Positions 8,501 through 16,887 of a stretch of 64,000 nt of DNA are shown here, one piece after another. Source of the DNA: Streptomyces sp. MST-110588. Lineage in GTDB: Bacteria > Actinomycetota > Actinomycetes > Streptomycetales > Streptomycetaceae. Every line of letters begins with the position of its first letter. Within the stretch, counting starts at the first letter, position 1. Below the pieces are notes generated by a model. It was not told the origin of the DNA, did no database searches, and was given only the letters and a program-made list of their open reading frames with translations. A program made the translations under genes and the position numbers. The DNA lies in assembly GCF_022695595.1 (NCBI RefSeq), contig NZ_CP074380.1, forward strand, positions 4,042,001 to 4,106,000, read 5' to 3'.

Positions 8501-10251
8501 CCGGCCTCGGCGGTGAGGAGGAGGCGGTAGCCGGCGCTGTGGGTGATGGCGGTCGGGGTGCCGTGCTCGTCGTGGTCGAAGGTGATGTGGTGGCCGCGCC
8601 GGTCGGTGATCTCGTCCAGGAGGGCGAGGTCCTCGTCGTACGTGCTGAAGAACCAGCGGGTTCCGGTCGAGGGGTCGGTGACGATGTAGTCGCCCTCGGG
8701 GGTCTGCTCCAGGGGGCGCGGAGTGCCGTCCAGGGGTACGGTCGGAACGCCGACGGCCGGGTGCGGGTAGGCCAGGATCTGCCCCTGCTCACCGACCAGC
8801 AGGACGCCCTCGGCGTCGATCTCCAGGCGCTGGTCGGCGGTGCTCGACCAGGTGGGGCCGAACCAGCGGCCCGCGCGGTAGGCCGACTCGAAGGTACGGG
8901 AGAACGCCAGCGGCAGGCTGCCGGGGAGCTGGATATCGGTCTGCGGCAGGATCATCCGGCCGGTGCCGATGTCCACCGGCTCGCGGCGCAGGACCTTGCA
9001 GTTGAATTCGCGGGCGAGGTTACGGGCGGCGTCCGCGGTCCGTTTCATCGCGCCGCGTGCGGCGCCCTTGACCGTACTCTTGGCACCCGCTTTGGCGGCG
9101 GCCTTGGCGAATCCGCCCGCGCCCTTGCCGCCGAACAGGTTGCCGATCAAGTTACCCGTCGCGTCCGCCGGGTCGCTGCCCCAGCCGGAGCCCAGCAGGG
9201 CCTTGGGCAGGCGCTCGGGGTGAAGGGCCATGCCGCCCAGCCCCATGAGGGTGGTGGAGACGTTGCTGAAGTACTGGAAGGGGTGGGAGATGTTGTACGG
9301 GTCCAGGGGGAAGAGGGTGCGGGCGAACTTCAGCGTCTCGGCGCCGGACTTGACCAGGCCGCCGCCGAAGTGCATGAGGTGGAGGCTGCCTGCCGCCATC
9401 CCGTCGACGCCGTCCAGCACCAGCCGGTCGGTGAACTTCGGTTCCGTGGGGGCGTGGACCAGCGCCAGCGTGATCGCGTGCTGCGCCTTCTCGGCGGCTG
9501 CGTCGCGCTGGCTGCGGGCGTGCTTGAGGATGTCCCGGGCCGCCTCGCGGTCCTCCTTGCCCGGGTCCTCGAAAGGGCCGGGTTTCTGTGGCTTCGAACC
9601 CGGGTCGGCGTTCTTCTCCACGGCGGCGTTGTAGGCGTCGACCCTGGAGTTGTACGCGCTGATGTGGGAGTTGTACGCCTCGATCGCGTTCTTGGTCGTG
9701 TTCTCGGCCTTCTGGTACTTGTCGATGGCCGCTCTTGCCTGGCGCTGGGCCCAGGCGACCGTGTCCGCGTACGCGTCGAGCGCGTCGCCGGCCGCCTCGC
9801 AGGCGTCGGCCGCGTGCATCCACTGCTTGGGATGGGCGTCGAACTCCTCGTGGAAGCTGTCGGCCGCCTTGCCCTTCCAGCCACCGGTGTCCAGCTTGCG
9901 CAAGCCCTGGCCCACGCCGTCGAGGGCGGTGAAGAAGTCCTTGAGGTGTGAGGCCGACTCGTTGATCTTTGCGGGGTCGCCGTGGATCAACTGCTTCGGG
10001 TCGTCGGTCTCGCCGAGCTGCCGCTCCCCCACCTTCGCGCCCAAGGTGTCGGCGATGTCGTCACCGGCGGTACGGACCTGGTCGGCCACGCCTTCCGCGC
10101 CGGCCTTCTCCAGCGCGTCGGCCGCCTTGTCGGTGGCGAATTCGACGGCCTCGCCCGCCGTCTCCTTGACGTCGTCGATGACCTCGCCGGCCTTTTCGGC
10201 GACCGAATCGATGCCGTCCTTGATGCCCCCGACGATCTCTCCGAAGCCCAT
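5572..10251 (-). CDS. Rhs-repeat polymorphic toxin with WXG-type N-terminus
   Basis: A 1559-residue secreted toxin. I start it at ATG 10251 because this overlaps the previous stop (TGATG); upstream in-frame sequence is low-complexity Arg/Gly. Residues 1-75 are amphipathic helices. Residues 95-220 form a helical WXG-like domain with GGWKGKAADSF near 123, typical of type VII secretion targeting. A pre-repeat domain (DUF6531-like, VDIGTGRMILPQTD) lies near 420-490. YD/Rhs repeats fill about 560-1400, and the core ends YTPLRFPGQYFDPETQLHYN near 1395. After DPLGLSPC (about 1458) the last 100 residues are the variable toxin tip. Its PHVPHVHFE and RQFRIDRDSL motifs suggest a small nuclease/RNase-like domain, but the class is not certain. 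It is the last gene before the immunity gene in a coupled operon. Confidence 0.9.
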   Translation of the reverse strand: MGFGEIVGGIKDGIDSVAEKAGEVIDDVKETAGEAVEFATDKAADALEKAGAEGVADQVRTAGDDIADTLGAKVGERQLGETDDPKQLIHGDPAKINESASHLKDFFTALDGVGQGLRKLDTGGWKGKAADSFHEEFDAHPKQWMHAADACEAAGDALDAYADTVAWAQRQARAAIDKYQKAENTTKNAIEAYNSHISAYNSRVDAYNAAVEKNADPGSKPQKPGPFEDPGKEDREAARDILKHARSQRDAAAEKAQHAITLALVHAPTEPKFTDRLVLDGVDGMAAGSLHLMHFGGGLVKSGAETLKFARTLFPLDPYNISHPFQYFSNVSTTLMGLGGMALHPERLPKALLGSGWGSDPADATGNLIGNLFGGKGAGGFAKAAAKAGAKSTVKGAARGAMKRTADAARNLAREFNCKVLRREPVDIGTGRMILPQTDIQLPGSLPLAFSRTFESAYRAGRWFGPTWSSTADQRLEIDAEGVLLVGEQGQILAYPHPAVGVPTVPLDGTPRPLEQTPEGDYIVTDPSTGTRWFFSTYDEDLALLDEITDRRGHHITFDHDEHGTPTAITHSAGYRLLLTAEAGRITALHLAGAAPDGGDQLLMTYGYDEAGNLAAVTNSSGLPLRFGYDAEGRMTSWTDTNDSHFTFEYDDQDRCTFQTGAAGHLRSRFVYGERDPETGLRTTLQYDSHDQPTRYLVDDRLNVVAETDPTGATTRTERDRYDRVLSTTDPLGRTTRIEYDPVGRPTRITLPDGRHSTTTYDDHGNPVTTTGPDGTTWHQTYDARGNRTSITDPAGATTTYTYDRRGHISAVTDALGATTRIHCDPAGLPLTVTDPLGATTHYRRDRFGRVTSVTDPLGATTHFTWTVEGHLATRTDPTGATEHWTYDGEGNRTTHTDALNQTTHFEYTHFDTLTARTTPDGVRHTFTHDTELRLTQVTNPQGLTWDYAYDAAGRLTSETDFDNRVLTYTHDPAGQLTTRTDALSQVTTYTRDILGNITTKDAAGHITTYSYDPAGRLLRTSNPDATLTYTRDALGRVLTETVNGRTLSLTYDALGRRTSRTTPTGATTTYTYDAAGNRTTLTASGRTLTFEHDPTGRETTRHLPDTLTLTHQWDPTGRLTSQSLTSATTSPEAAPLLSRTYTYRPDGNLTAIDDSTRGHRTFDLDRAGRVTAVNAANWAETYAYDDAGNQTHATWPTNHPDPAAQGPRTYTGTRITRAGSIRYEHDALGRVTLRQKTRLSRKPDTWHYTWNPEDRLTTVTTPDGTIWHYTYDPLGRRTAKHRLTPDRTTTLESTHFTWDGPTLTEQSTTTPGSPQSLTLTWDHQDLTPLTQTERKLSTSGLPSAPQEVIDERFFGIVTDLVGTPTELVSSSGELVWRNTTTLWGCTSWNADATAYTPLRFPGQYFDPETQLHYNFYRHYDAFTSRYISADPLGLAPDDNNLSYVTNPHAWIDPLGLSPCEPPAVAETRAGKGSIVSDHPMPFNEALKAGADFLGEGYRELGKNTWVFRSADGLRQFRIDRDSLAGGHWPHVPHVHFEIYENGQAKKAFVNNHVPLTDY

Positions 10252-10886
10252 CAGCCCTTGCCCCCGTGCTCGTCCCCGCCCTTGCCCCCGTCTTTGTCCG
10301 GCTTTTCCTGGACCGGCCCCAACGCCTTGTAATCGGCGAGATCGTGGTCGGAACGACCGAGCCAGGTCGAGGTTTCGGCGTCGTCCTGTAGCTGGCCCCA
10401 CGCGTCTTTCACGCGCTCGTGTGCCTGGAGGCTCTCGGCCGACCGGGGGTTCCAGTCCGCGTCTCTGAATTGGTTGAACGGGTTGTCCGATCCGATCTCG
10501 CCCCAGGTCATGTCCTTGAGCTCGTCCGAAGTCCGTGTGGGGTCGCCCATGCCCGCGTTGACCACGGTCTTGAGCGTGCTGGATATGTACTGCTCCTGCT
10601 CGTGGTAAAGCCCGACGGAAAGGTCGAGGCGGCGGGCCAACTCGTTGGCCTCGTGCATCAAGGTGCGCACGCCCCAGTTCCAGCGGTCACAGAAGGACTT
10701 GAAGGTCTCGGCCAGTCCGGGGTGGCCCGCCTCCATTCCGGACAGGGATAGCTTGTCGAAACCGTGGCCCAACTGGGCGTCGATGTCGAAGCCCAGTTCT
10801 TTCAGTTCCGAGATCGTGTTGTTGATCCCTTTGCTGACCTGCCGAAGTGCTTCCGGGTTGAGTTCGTACCCGTCGCCCGAGCTCAC
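10251..10886 (-). CDS. WXG100-like helical protein of the Rhs operon
   Basis: A 211-residue protein. The GTG start at 10886 overlaps the previous stop (GTGA), and its own TGA overlaps the Rhs ATG, so the three genes are translationally coupled. Residues 1-130 are predicted helical, with a heptad-like pattern and a W-containing segment (FCDRWNWGVRTLMHEANELA), as in ESX/WXG100-type partners. The C-terminus is Gly/Lys/Asp-rich and probably disordered. By analogy with other actinobacterial Rhs loci it probably pairs with the N-terminal WXG-like domain of the toxin for export by a type VII system. No secretion ATPase is in the window. A family-level call only. Confidence 0.65.
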   Translation of the reverse strand: MSSGDGYELNPEALRQVSKGINNTISELKELGFDIDAQLGHGFDKLSLSGMEAGHPGLAETFKSFCDRWNWGVRTLMHEANELARRLDLSVGLYHEQEQYISSTLKTVVNAGMGDPTRTSDELKDMTWGEIGSDNPFNQFRDADWNPRSAESLQAHERVKDAWGQLQDDAETSTWLGRSDHDLADYKALGPVQEKPDKDGGKGGDEHGGKG

Positions 10887-11290
10887 GAGCGGCCCCCGTT
10901 CTCGTCTCCGTTCTCGTGCCGGTCCAGTGCGGCGGCCTCCGGGACTATGCCCTTGAGCGGCGGGAAGACCATGCCGTGCTCGCTCCCGGCATCCAGGGCC
11001 ACACCGGTCGGGCCCTCGATGGCGGGGATCACCACGTCCAGGAGCCGGGCGCCCCTGACGGTCACGTACTCCCAGGAGGCACCGGGTGCGAGGCCCTTCC
11101 CGGCGGCATACCGCATGAGTGCGTCCTCGTCGGAAAAGGCGAGGAGCCAGCGGATTCCGTTCCACTCGGCGGACATGAGGCTGTCGTCGGCGAGCGGGAC
11201 CAGAACGGGGGTCCGCCGGAATTCTCCGATCATCGCGGCCGGGTTTCCGTTGCCTGCGCGCATGCCGGCGATCTCGTCCGCCAATGCCAT
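10883..11290 (-). CDS. SseB-family protein
   Basis: A 135-residue protein starting MALADEIAGMRAGNGNP. The pattern EFRRTPVLVPL, then WNGIRWLLAFSDEDALMRYA and a later DVVIPAIEGPTGVALD, fits the SseB N-terminal domain found beside actinobacterial WXG/Rhs genes. It has no signal peptide or membrane helix. It is the first gene of the operon SseB / WXG-like / Rhs / immunity, with a GTGA overlap to the next gene. Its function in such loci is unproven; a chaperone or adaptor role for loading the toxin is an inference. Confidence 0.7.
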   Translation of the reverse strand: MALADEIAGMRAGNGNPAAMIGEFRRTPVLVPLADDSLMSAEWNGIRWLLAFSDEDALMRYAAGKGLAPGASWEYVTVRGARLLDVVIPAIEGPTGVALDAGSEHGMVFPPLKGIVPEAAALDRHENGDENGGRS

Positions 11291-11503
11291 GTCATCCGCC
11301 CCCTGGTCGGTACTTCGCCGTACGGGTCCGTACGGATCCCCCTGAGCCCGTACGGGAACTGTGTGTGCAAAGGCCGTGCTACGGCTCCGGTGTCTCTTCC
11401 GTCGCCCGCATCACCCTGGCACAGGGGACTGACAGTGGGGGGCCGGCGGTTGCATAACCGGCCGACCTGTTTGTTTTTGAAAATTGGACAGCGGAAAAGC
11501 CAA

Positions 11504-11536
11504 CGGCCGTGGCGAGCTTGGGCTCGGCCACGGCCG
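11504..11536 (-). terminator. Terminator downstream of the vWA gene
   Basis: CGGCCGTGGC (11504-11513) pairs with GCCACGGCCG (11527-11536). Read on the minus strand it is followed by TTGGCTTTTCC. It lies between the vWA stop (11560) and the SseB start (11290). The rest of this 270-base gap must hold the promoter of the SseB-Rhs operon, but I see no clear consensus. Confidence 0.6.
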
Positions 11537-11559
11537 GGGGTGAGGGGTGAGGTCGGGAG

Positions 11560-12783
11560 TCAGTTATTGAGGATGCCGGCGGTGCGGGCTTCGGTGAGCC
11601 ACTCGGGGAATTCGATCATCAGTTGCTGGTAGAGCTCGGAGTCGGCGAGGGCGCGGGGGTCGCGGCCGGCGTGGAAGAAACCGGCGTTGTCGACGACGCG
11701 CTTTTCGGGGACGGCGAGGTCGTCGAGTTTGCGCAGGAAGTCGAAGCCCTTGGCGTCGGGGTCGCCGAAGCCGACGAACTGCCAGAAGATGGGGAGTTTC
11801 GCGGCCTCGCAGAGGGCCTTTTCGGCGGCGGGCCTGGAGGTGGGGGCGCCGTCGGTCTGGAAGATGACGAAGGCGGGGTCGGTGGCGCCGGACTTCTCGT
11901 AGTGCTCGACCACGGCGTTGATGGCCCAGTGGTAGTTCGTACGGCCCATGTGGCCCAGGCCCGCGTGCAACTCCTCGATGCGGCCCTCGTAGTTGGTCAG
12001 GTCCAGGTCGGCGGTGCCGTCGACGTCGGTGGAGAAGAAGATGACGGGGACGGTGCCGTCGTCGTCCAGGTTGGCGGAGAGGCCGAGGGCCTGCTCGGCG
12101 AGATGCTGGACGGTGCCGTCCTTGTAGTAGTTGCGCATGGAGCCGGAGCGGTCCAGGACCAGGTAGACGGCGGCGCGCTGGGTGGCCAGGCCGCGCTTCT
12201 CCAGGGTGACGGCGGCGGCCTTGTAGAGGCTGACGAGGCCGGGGGCCTGCTTCTCGACCTTCTCGGCCTTGGTGAGGGAGACGGGGGAGAGGGGGGAGAG
12301 CGAGGTGGGCTGCGGCTCGGGGTCGGCCTCCGCCTGCGGTTCGGCCTCCGCCCGCAGTTCGGGCTCCGCCTTCGGTTCAGGCTGCACCTTCGGCTCGGGG
12401 ACCACCTGCGGTTCGGGCTGCGCCTTCGGCTCAAGGGCCGCCTCCGGCTCGGTTTCGGGCTTCGAATCCGGGGTGGGGGTGTCGAAGGCTTGGGTCACGA
12501 GGTCGGAGGCCGGGGAAGTCGCCGGCTCTTCGGGCTGGGAGGCGGTGGAGTGGTGGGGCGGAGTGCTCTGGGAGGGGAGGGTGGGGGCCGGCGGGTCGGC
12601 CGGTGCGCTGCGGGCGGCGGGGAGGCCGGATTCGCGGTCCTTCGTCTTGGCGCCGGCTTCCTCGCGGGCTTCCGGAATGGCTGCCGAGCCCGGCGCCTTC
12701 ACGCCGTCCGGTGCCGCGTCCGGTTCCTCGCGGGTCTCCTTTGAGCGGCCGAAAGCGTTGCGCAGCAGACTCCGAATGCCCAT
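11560..12783 (-). CDS. TerF-like von Willebrand factor A domain protein
   Basis: A 407-residue protein started at ATG 12783 (MGIRSLLRNAFGR), with AGAGAGG upstream. Residues 20-190 are disordered and end in a Pro/Glu repeat tract (PEPKAQPEPQ-type units, about 125-190). The C-terminal half is a vWA domain. It has the MIDAS motif DRSGS near residue 210, a conserved T in FQTDGAPT, and the FWQFVGFG and GFFHAGRDP segments seen in vWA-TerF proteins of tellurium-resistance and stress modules. It probably binds a divalent metal and a protein partner in the cytoplasm. It is monocistronic here, but relatives of its usual partners TerD and TerB occur at 50.4-51.6 kb. Confidence 0.85.
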   Translation of the reverse strand: MGIRSLLRNAFGRSKETREEPDAAPDGVKAPGSAAIPEAREEAGAKTKDRESGLPAARSAPADPPAPTLPSQSTPPHHSTASQPEEPATSPASDLVTQAFDTPTPDSKPETEPEAALEPKAQPEPQVVPEPKVQPEPKAEPELRAEAEPQAEADPEPQPTSLSPLSPVSLTKAEKVEKQAPGLVSLYKAAAVTLEKRGLATQRAAVYLVLDRSGSMRNYYKDGTVQHLAEQALGLSANLDDDGTVPVIFFSTDVDGTADLDLTNYEGRIEELHAGLGHMGRTNYHWAINAVVEHYEKSGATDPAFVIFQTDGAPTSRPAAEKALCEAAKLPIFWQFVGFGDPDAKGFDFLRKLDDLAVPEKRVVDNAGFFHAGRDPRALADSELYQQLMIEFPEWLTEARTAGILNN

Positions 12784-13211
12784 CGGCGAACCTCTCTTGC
12801 GTGTGGTGGTTGCGGTGCGGCGTATGTCCGTGACAGCGACATGTCCCTGACCAGACCGGACACGTAAGGGTAGCGGCCGGACCCGGCCGGATCGTGGGAC
12901 GACCCCGCGCGTCGTGGCGCGTGCCGTGGCGGGGCCGTACAGAGGTGGAGGAGGGGGTGCGGCTGAGTCGTACCTGCGCAACCGCATACATTTACCGTCC
13001 GGACGGGTCCGCCGCCATCAGGTGTGCCGGTCACAAACGGACACGAAGTGGAAACGGGACGGCAAGAGGTTGGTAAGAAGTATGGCGATCAGTTATCCGG
13101 GCCCCGAACGTCCCCGTCTTCGCCGGTGACCATTGGCCTTAGCCGCCGTTGTCCCTCACGGCGGCCGAAAACGAAAACAACCCTCGTACGGGTGACGGGA
13201 GAAGTGGGCGC
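12784..13211. other. Divergent intergenic region, vWA gene / esterase
   Basis: 428 bases between two divergent start codons. It must carry both promoters. I find no riboswitch, clear dyad or small ORF with a ribosome binding site that I would defend. Confidence 0.5.
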
Positions 13212-14513
13212 ATGGGACTGACCAGTCAGTCACTTGAAATCACGGTAGGCGCACTGGCCGTGGCCTGCGTCGTTCTTACGGTGTGGCTGTGGCCGCGGCT
13301 GTCGCGGCGGGGGGTCATCCCTGTCCTGGGGAGGCTCGGCTCCATCCTCGTCACCCAGGTTGCCATCATCTGTTCGCTCGCCCTGGCCGTGAACAACAAC
13401 TTCGAGTTCTACGGCACCTGGGACGAGTTGCTGGGCAACAACGAGAAGGCGCCGGTCGCGGTCAGCGAGGGCGGCGGTGGTCAGTACGCCGACGTCGGCA
13501 GCATCAAGGGCGGCGGGCTGGTGCAGCCGGCCGGTCCGCAGGGCCTGGACCGGGTGACGGGTCTGCCGAAGGGGGCCCCCGAGAAGGCCGGCAAGATGGA
13601 GTCGGTACGGATACTCGGGCGCCGCAGCCGCGCCATCAACCCCGCCTTCGTCTATCTCCCCCCGCAGTACTTCCAGAAGGCGTACAAGCGGCAGCGGTTC
13701 CCCGTCATGGTCGTCATCAGCGGCTACCCGGGCGGCATCATGAACCTCGCCGAGCACCTCCAGATCCCGCAGAACGCGGGCCGGCTGATCGCCCAGGGCC
13801 GGATGCAGCCGACCATCCTGGTGATGCTCCGGCCGACGATCGCGCCGCCGCGCGACACCGAGTGCGTGGACGTACCGGACGGGCCGAAGGCCGAGACGTT
13901 CTTCACCAAGGACCTGCCGGACGCCTTGAAGTCCACCTACCGCGTGGGCCACGACCCCAGCGCGTGGGGTGCTTTCGGCTACTCCTCGGGGGGCACCTGC
14001 TCCCTCGAACTGGCGATGCGCAACCCGAAGGTCTATACCTCCGCCGTCTCGCTGTCCGGCGACTACCGCGTCAAGAACGACCTGGCCACCGGCAGCCTCT
14101 TCGGCGACAGCCCGGCCGAGGCCCAGCGCCAGCGCGAGCACGACCTGCTGTGGCGGCTGAAGAACCTGCCCATGCCGCGGATCTCCGCGCTGGTGACCAG
14201 CAGCCGCGAGGGCGAGCCGAACTATGGCGACACCATGAAGTTCATCCATGCCGCCAAGCCCCCGATGACCGTCGACTCGATCATCCTGCCCAGGGGCAGC
14301 CACCAGTTCTCCACCTGGAACCGCGAGATCGTGCCCGCCCTGGAGTGGCAGAGCCAGCAGCTCATCTACCCGCAGGACGTGGAGCCGCTGCACCCCAAGC
14401 CGAAGACCGGGTCGCTGCCGCCGGCCGAGGGTGACGCGAAGGACAAGGCCAAGGACGAGCCGAAGGACAAGCCGAAGGGCAAGTCGGTGGTCGCGGAGCC
14501 GTCGGAGCACTGA
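13212..14513 (+). CDS. Membrane-anchored alpha/beta-hydrolase (esterase D / antigen 85-like)
   Basis: A 433-residue protein started at ATG 13212 (MGLTSQSLEITVGALAVA). Two hydrophobic helices (about 9-28 and 42-60) anchor it in the membrane and place the enzyme outside. A tail ending in Lys/Asp/Pro repeats closes the protein. The catalytic domain has the nucleophile elbow GYSSG (Ser near 258) and a late conserved His in GSHQFSTWN near 362. These match the esterase family that includes FrmB-type S-formylglutathione hydrolases and mycolyltransferase-like proteins. The substrate is unknown. It is monocistronic, with divergent promoters upstream. Confidence 0.8.
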   Translation: MGLTSQSLEITVGALAVACVVLTVWLWPRLSRRGVIPVLGRLGSILVTQVAIICSLALAVNNNFEFYGTWDELLGNNEKAPVAVSEGGGGQYADVGSIKGGGLVQPAGPQGLDRVTGLPKGAPEKAGKMESVRILGRRSRAINPAFVYLPPQYFQKAYKRQRFPVMVVISGYPGGIMNLAEHLQIPQNAGRLIAQGRMQPTILVMLRPTIAPPRDTECVDVPDGPKAETFFTKDLPDALKSTYRVGHDPSAWGAFGYSSGGTCSLELAMRNPKVYTSAVSLSGDYRVKNDLATGSLFGDSPAEAQRQREHDLLWRLKNLPMPRISALVTSSREGEPNYGDTMKFIHAAKPPMTVDSIILPRGSHQFSTWNREIVPALEWQSQQLIYPQDVEPLHPKPKTGSLPPAEGDAKDKAKDEPKDKPKGKSVVAEPSEH

Positions 14514-14842
14514 GGCGCGGATTCCTCACGCGGATCCCTTCCCGCGGATTCCTTCCCGCGGATACCTTCAGGCGGATTTCTTCACAGCGGAAGCGCCGTA
14601 CGATCCGGGGCGCCGCGCACGGGTACGTCCCGTGCGGGGTACCTCCCGGCCGTACGGCGCTTCCGTGCGTACGGGACGTGAGCCACCACTGACCACACGC
14701 GTCACACCCCGCCGACCGCCGGTCGCCGGACGTCGGTTGCCGTACGCGCCGCTGACCACGGTGTTCCCCCACGCGGCGAGCCGCCGTCCGGGCGCCGTCC
14801 GGGAGCTGACAAGCGGCGGTACGAACTGCCACAGTTGCGGGC
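14514..14842. other. Intergenic region with degenerate short repeats
   Basis: About 330 bases between the esterase and marR. The first 75 bases contain repeated GCGGATTCCTTC-like units (about 14516-14590), of unknown meaning. The rest shows no gene. The right end carries the small dyad listed separately. Confidence 0.5.
14824..14836. promoter_or_regulatory. Possible MarR autoregulatory dyad
   Basis: AACTG-CCA-CAGTT forms a 5-base inverted repeat ending seven bases before the marR ATG. MarR proteins commonly bind such dyads at their own promoter. It is short, and its binding is inferred. Confidence 0.3.
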
Positions 14843-15397
14843 ATGAACCCCTCCTCCCCCTCCCGCCGGCCGCGGACCGCCGCGCACGCGGCGTCCGAGG
14901 TCGTCGAGTTGCTGGAGGTGCTGTGGGAGCGGGGCCGGGCGGCGGCCCCGCCCGCACCGGTGCCGTCCGCGCAGCTCAGGGTCCTGTACGTGCTGGAGCG
15001 CGCCGAGGGCATCAATCTGCGGGCCCTGGGCCAGGCCCTGGGCGCCGCGCCCTCCTCGGTCAGCCGGCTGTGCGACCGGCTGGAGGCCGCCGGATACGTG
15101 GCCCGCCGGCACAGCCCCCTCAGCGGGCGGGAGGTCGATCTGCGGCTGACCGGGGCGGGCCGGGCGTACCTGGCCGAGCTGCGGGCCCGCCGCGAGGACG
15201 TCCTGCTGACGGCGATCGCGGCGATGGCTCCGGAGGAGCGTGCGGCGCTGGTGGGCGGGCTCTCCGGCTTCCGGCAGGCGTCCGAGGGGCTGCTGCCGCG
15301 CCCGCGCCGTACGGTCGGACCGCGCCCGCGCCGTACGGTCGGCAGTGCGATCAGCACGCAGGAGCACCACCCGAAGCGACAGGGCGGCGATCAGTAG
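14843..15397 (+). CDS. MarR-family transcriptional regulator
   Basis: A 184-residue DNA-binding protein. The winged helix covers about residues 45-135, with recognition-helix sequence LRALGQALGAAPSSVSRLCDRLEAAGY and wing SGREVDLRLT, typical of MarR proteins. The last 25 residues are an unusual basic tail made of two RPRRTVG repeats. There is no divergent target gene, so its regulon is unclear. Autoregulation is possible through the dyad just upstream. Ligand unknown. Confidence 0.85.
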   Translation: MNPSSPSRRPRTAAHAASEVVELLEVLWERGRAAAPPAPVPSAQLRVLYVLERAEGINLRALGQALGAAPSSVSRLCDRLEAAGYVARRHSPLSGREVDLRLTGAGRAYLAELRARREDVLLTAIAAMAPEERAALVGGLSGFRQASEGLLPRPRRTVGPRPRRTVGSAISTQEHHPKRQGGDQ

Positions 15398-15561
15398 GCC
15401 TAGAGCGGCACGACTGGGGTACTGGGGGAAGCTGAGTCTGGATAATATTTGCCGCTCGGCAACTGTTGTGTGATGTTGGCGGTCGGGCCGGCGACACGGC
15501 CTCCGGACCAGCAGCATGCTTCCGCCGGCGACGGCGGGAGCCGAAGCGGAAAGGGCATGGG

Positions 15562-16446
15562 TTGACGAGCAGCGATACCGCCGTACGGGACCGCCTCACG
15601 CGAGCCCTGCGGGAGCGGGCCGATGACATCGCCGACCGCTGGGTCCAACTCCAGTGGGAACAGGCCGTGGTGGACGACGGCGTCGAGGAGAGCGAGCTGC
15701 GCGAAGAGGCGGACGCGCTCGTCGACGCGGTACGGGCCGGGCTGGAAAGCGCCATACCGGTCTACCGGGTGGTGCAGGAGCACCAGGAACTGCGACGCTC
15801 GGTGATCGATCTGTCACTGCGCCGGGCGCGCGCCGGCGCGTCCCCCTCGGCGACCTCCATGGCCGTGCTGTCCTTGAAGGAAGCCTTGTTGGAGGTGGTA
15901 CGGGCCGAGGTGCAGGATGCCACGGAGCTGTACCACAGCGCGCTTCTGGTCAACCGGCTGCTGGACGCGGCGGGCGCGCTGTGTTTTGAGACGTTCGTGG
16001 ACGGCCGCGAGGAGATCATCCGGCGGCAGAGCAGGCAGTTGCTGGAGCTGTCCACGCCGGTGGTACGGCTGTGGCGCCAGGTGCTCGCGGTGCCGCTGAT
16101 CGGCACGCTGGACACCGCCCGTACGCAGGTGGTGATGGAGAACCTGCTCCAGGCGATCCAGGACCACGAGGCGCTGGTGACCATCATCGACATCACCGGT
16201 GTGCCGACGGTGGACACCGCCGTCGCCCAGCACCTGATGCACACCGTCAACGCCGTACGGCTCATGGGCGCCGACTGTGTGATCAGCGGCATCCGGCCGC
16301 CGATCGCGCAGACCATCGCACAGCTCGGCATCGACCTGTCCACGATCCTGACCCGGGCCACCCTCGCCGACGCACTGGGTACGGCGATCAAGCTGATCGA
16401 CCGGCCCGCCCGCCAGGCCGACTCGTTCACCCCGGCGGCACCATGA
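15562..16446 (+). CDS. rsbR: RsbR-type STAS-domain protein
   Basis: A 294-residue protein. I choose the TTG at 15562 because GGAAAGGG lies seven bases upstream; an ATG at 15466 would add 32 low-complexity residues. Residues 10-150 are a helical sensor domain like the non-haem-globin N-terminus of RsbR proteins. Residues 170-285 are a STAS domain (VPLIGTLDTARTQVVMENLL, then IIDITGVPTVDTAVAQHLM with the phosphorylatable Thr/Ser region). It is expected to form a stressosome-like complex with RsbS and to release RsbT on stress. The stop overlaps the rsbS ATG (ATGA). Confidence 0.85.
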   Translation: MTSSDTAVRDRLTRALRERADDIADRWVQLQWEQAVVDDGVEESELREEADALVDAVRAGLESAIPVYRVVQEHQELRRSVIDLSLRRARAGASPSATSMAVLSLKEALLEVVRAEVQDATELYHSALLVNRLLDAAGALCFETFVDGREEIIRRQSRQLLELSTPVVRLWRQVLAVPLIGTLDTARTQVVMENLLQAIQDHEALVTIIDITGVPTVDTAVAQHLMHTVNAVRLMGADCVISGIRPPIAQTIAQLGIDLSTILTRATLADALGTAIKLIDRPARQADSFTPAAP

Positions 16447-16886
16447 ACGGATCACAGCCCGCGACCGGCGTCCCGATCCTGCGGCTCGGGGACGTCCTGG
16501 TGACCGGCCTGCTCAATGAGCTGGACGACAAGACCGCGGTCGCCTTCACGGACGAACTCACCCGGCGCATCACCTCCGACGAGGCGCGCGGGGTGCTGAT
16601 CGATGTCTCCCGGCTGGAGATCATCGACTCGTTCGTCGCCCGGACGCTGATGGAACTCAGTACGGTGGCGCGGCTGTTGGGCGCCCGGGTGATCGTGGCC
16701 GGCGTACGTCCACCGGTGGCGATCACCCTCGTGGAGCTGGGCATCCAACTGACCGGGGTGGAGACGGCGCTCAACGCGGAGCAGGGGATGGCCGCGCTGG
16801 GCTGGTACCGGACGACGGCCGGGCAGCGGGAGGGCGAGCGGTGGGACGGCGATCGGTGGGACGGCGAGCAGAGGGAAGGGGCGTGA
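16443..16886 (+). CDS. rsbS: RsbS-type STAS-domain antagonist
   Basis: A 147-residue protein that is essentially one STAS domain (ILRLGDVLVTGLLNELDD...). The motif VSRLEIIDSFVARTLMELS contains the serine that RsbT-type kinases phosphorylate in RsbS. The last 20 residues are a hydrophilic repeat (RWDGDRWDGEQ). It starts by ATGA overlap with rsbR and is followed one base later by the rsbT GTG, so the three are coupled. Inferred role: it holds the RsbT-like kinase until phosphorylated. Confidence 0.85.
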   Translation: MNGSQPATGVPILRLGDVLVTGLLNELDDKTAVAFTDELTRRITSDEARGVLIDVSRLEIIDSFVARTLMELSTVARLLGARVIVAGVRPPVAITLVELGIQLTGVETALNAEQGMAALGWYRTTAGQREGERWDGDRWDGEQREGA

Positions 16887-16887
16887 G

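Noticed and set aside
7465-9951. Long plus-strand open frames opposite the Rhs gene (rich in Gly/Val)
   Set aside because: They mirror the YD-repeat coding of the minus strand, have no ribosome binding sites and show simple composition.
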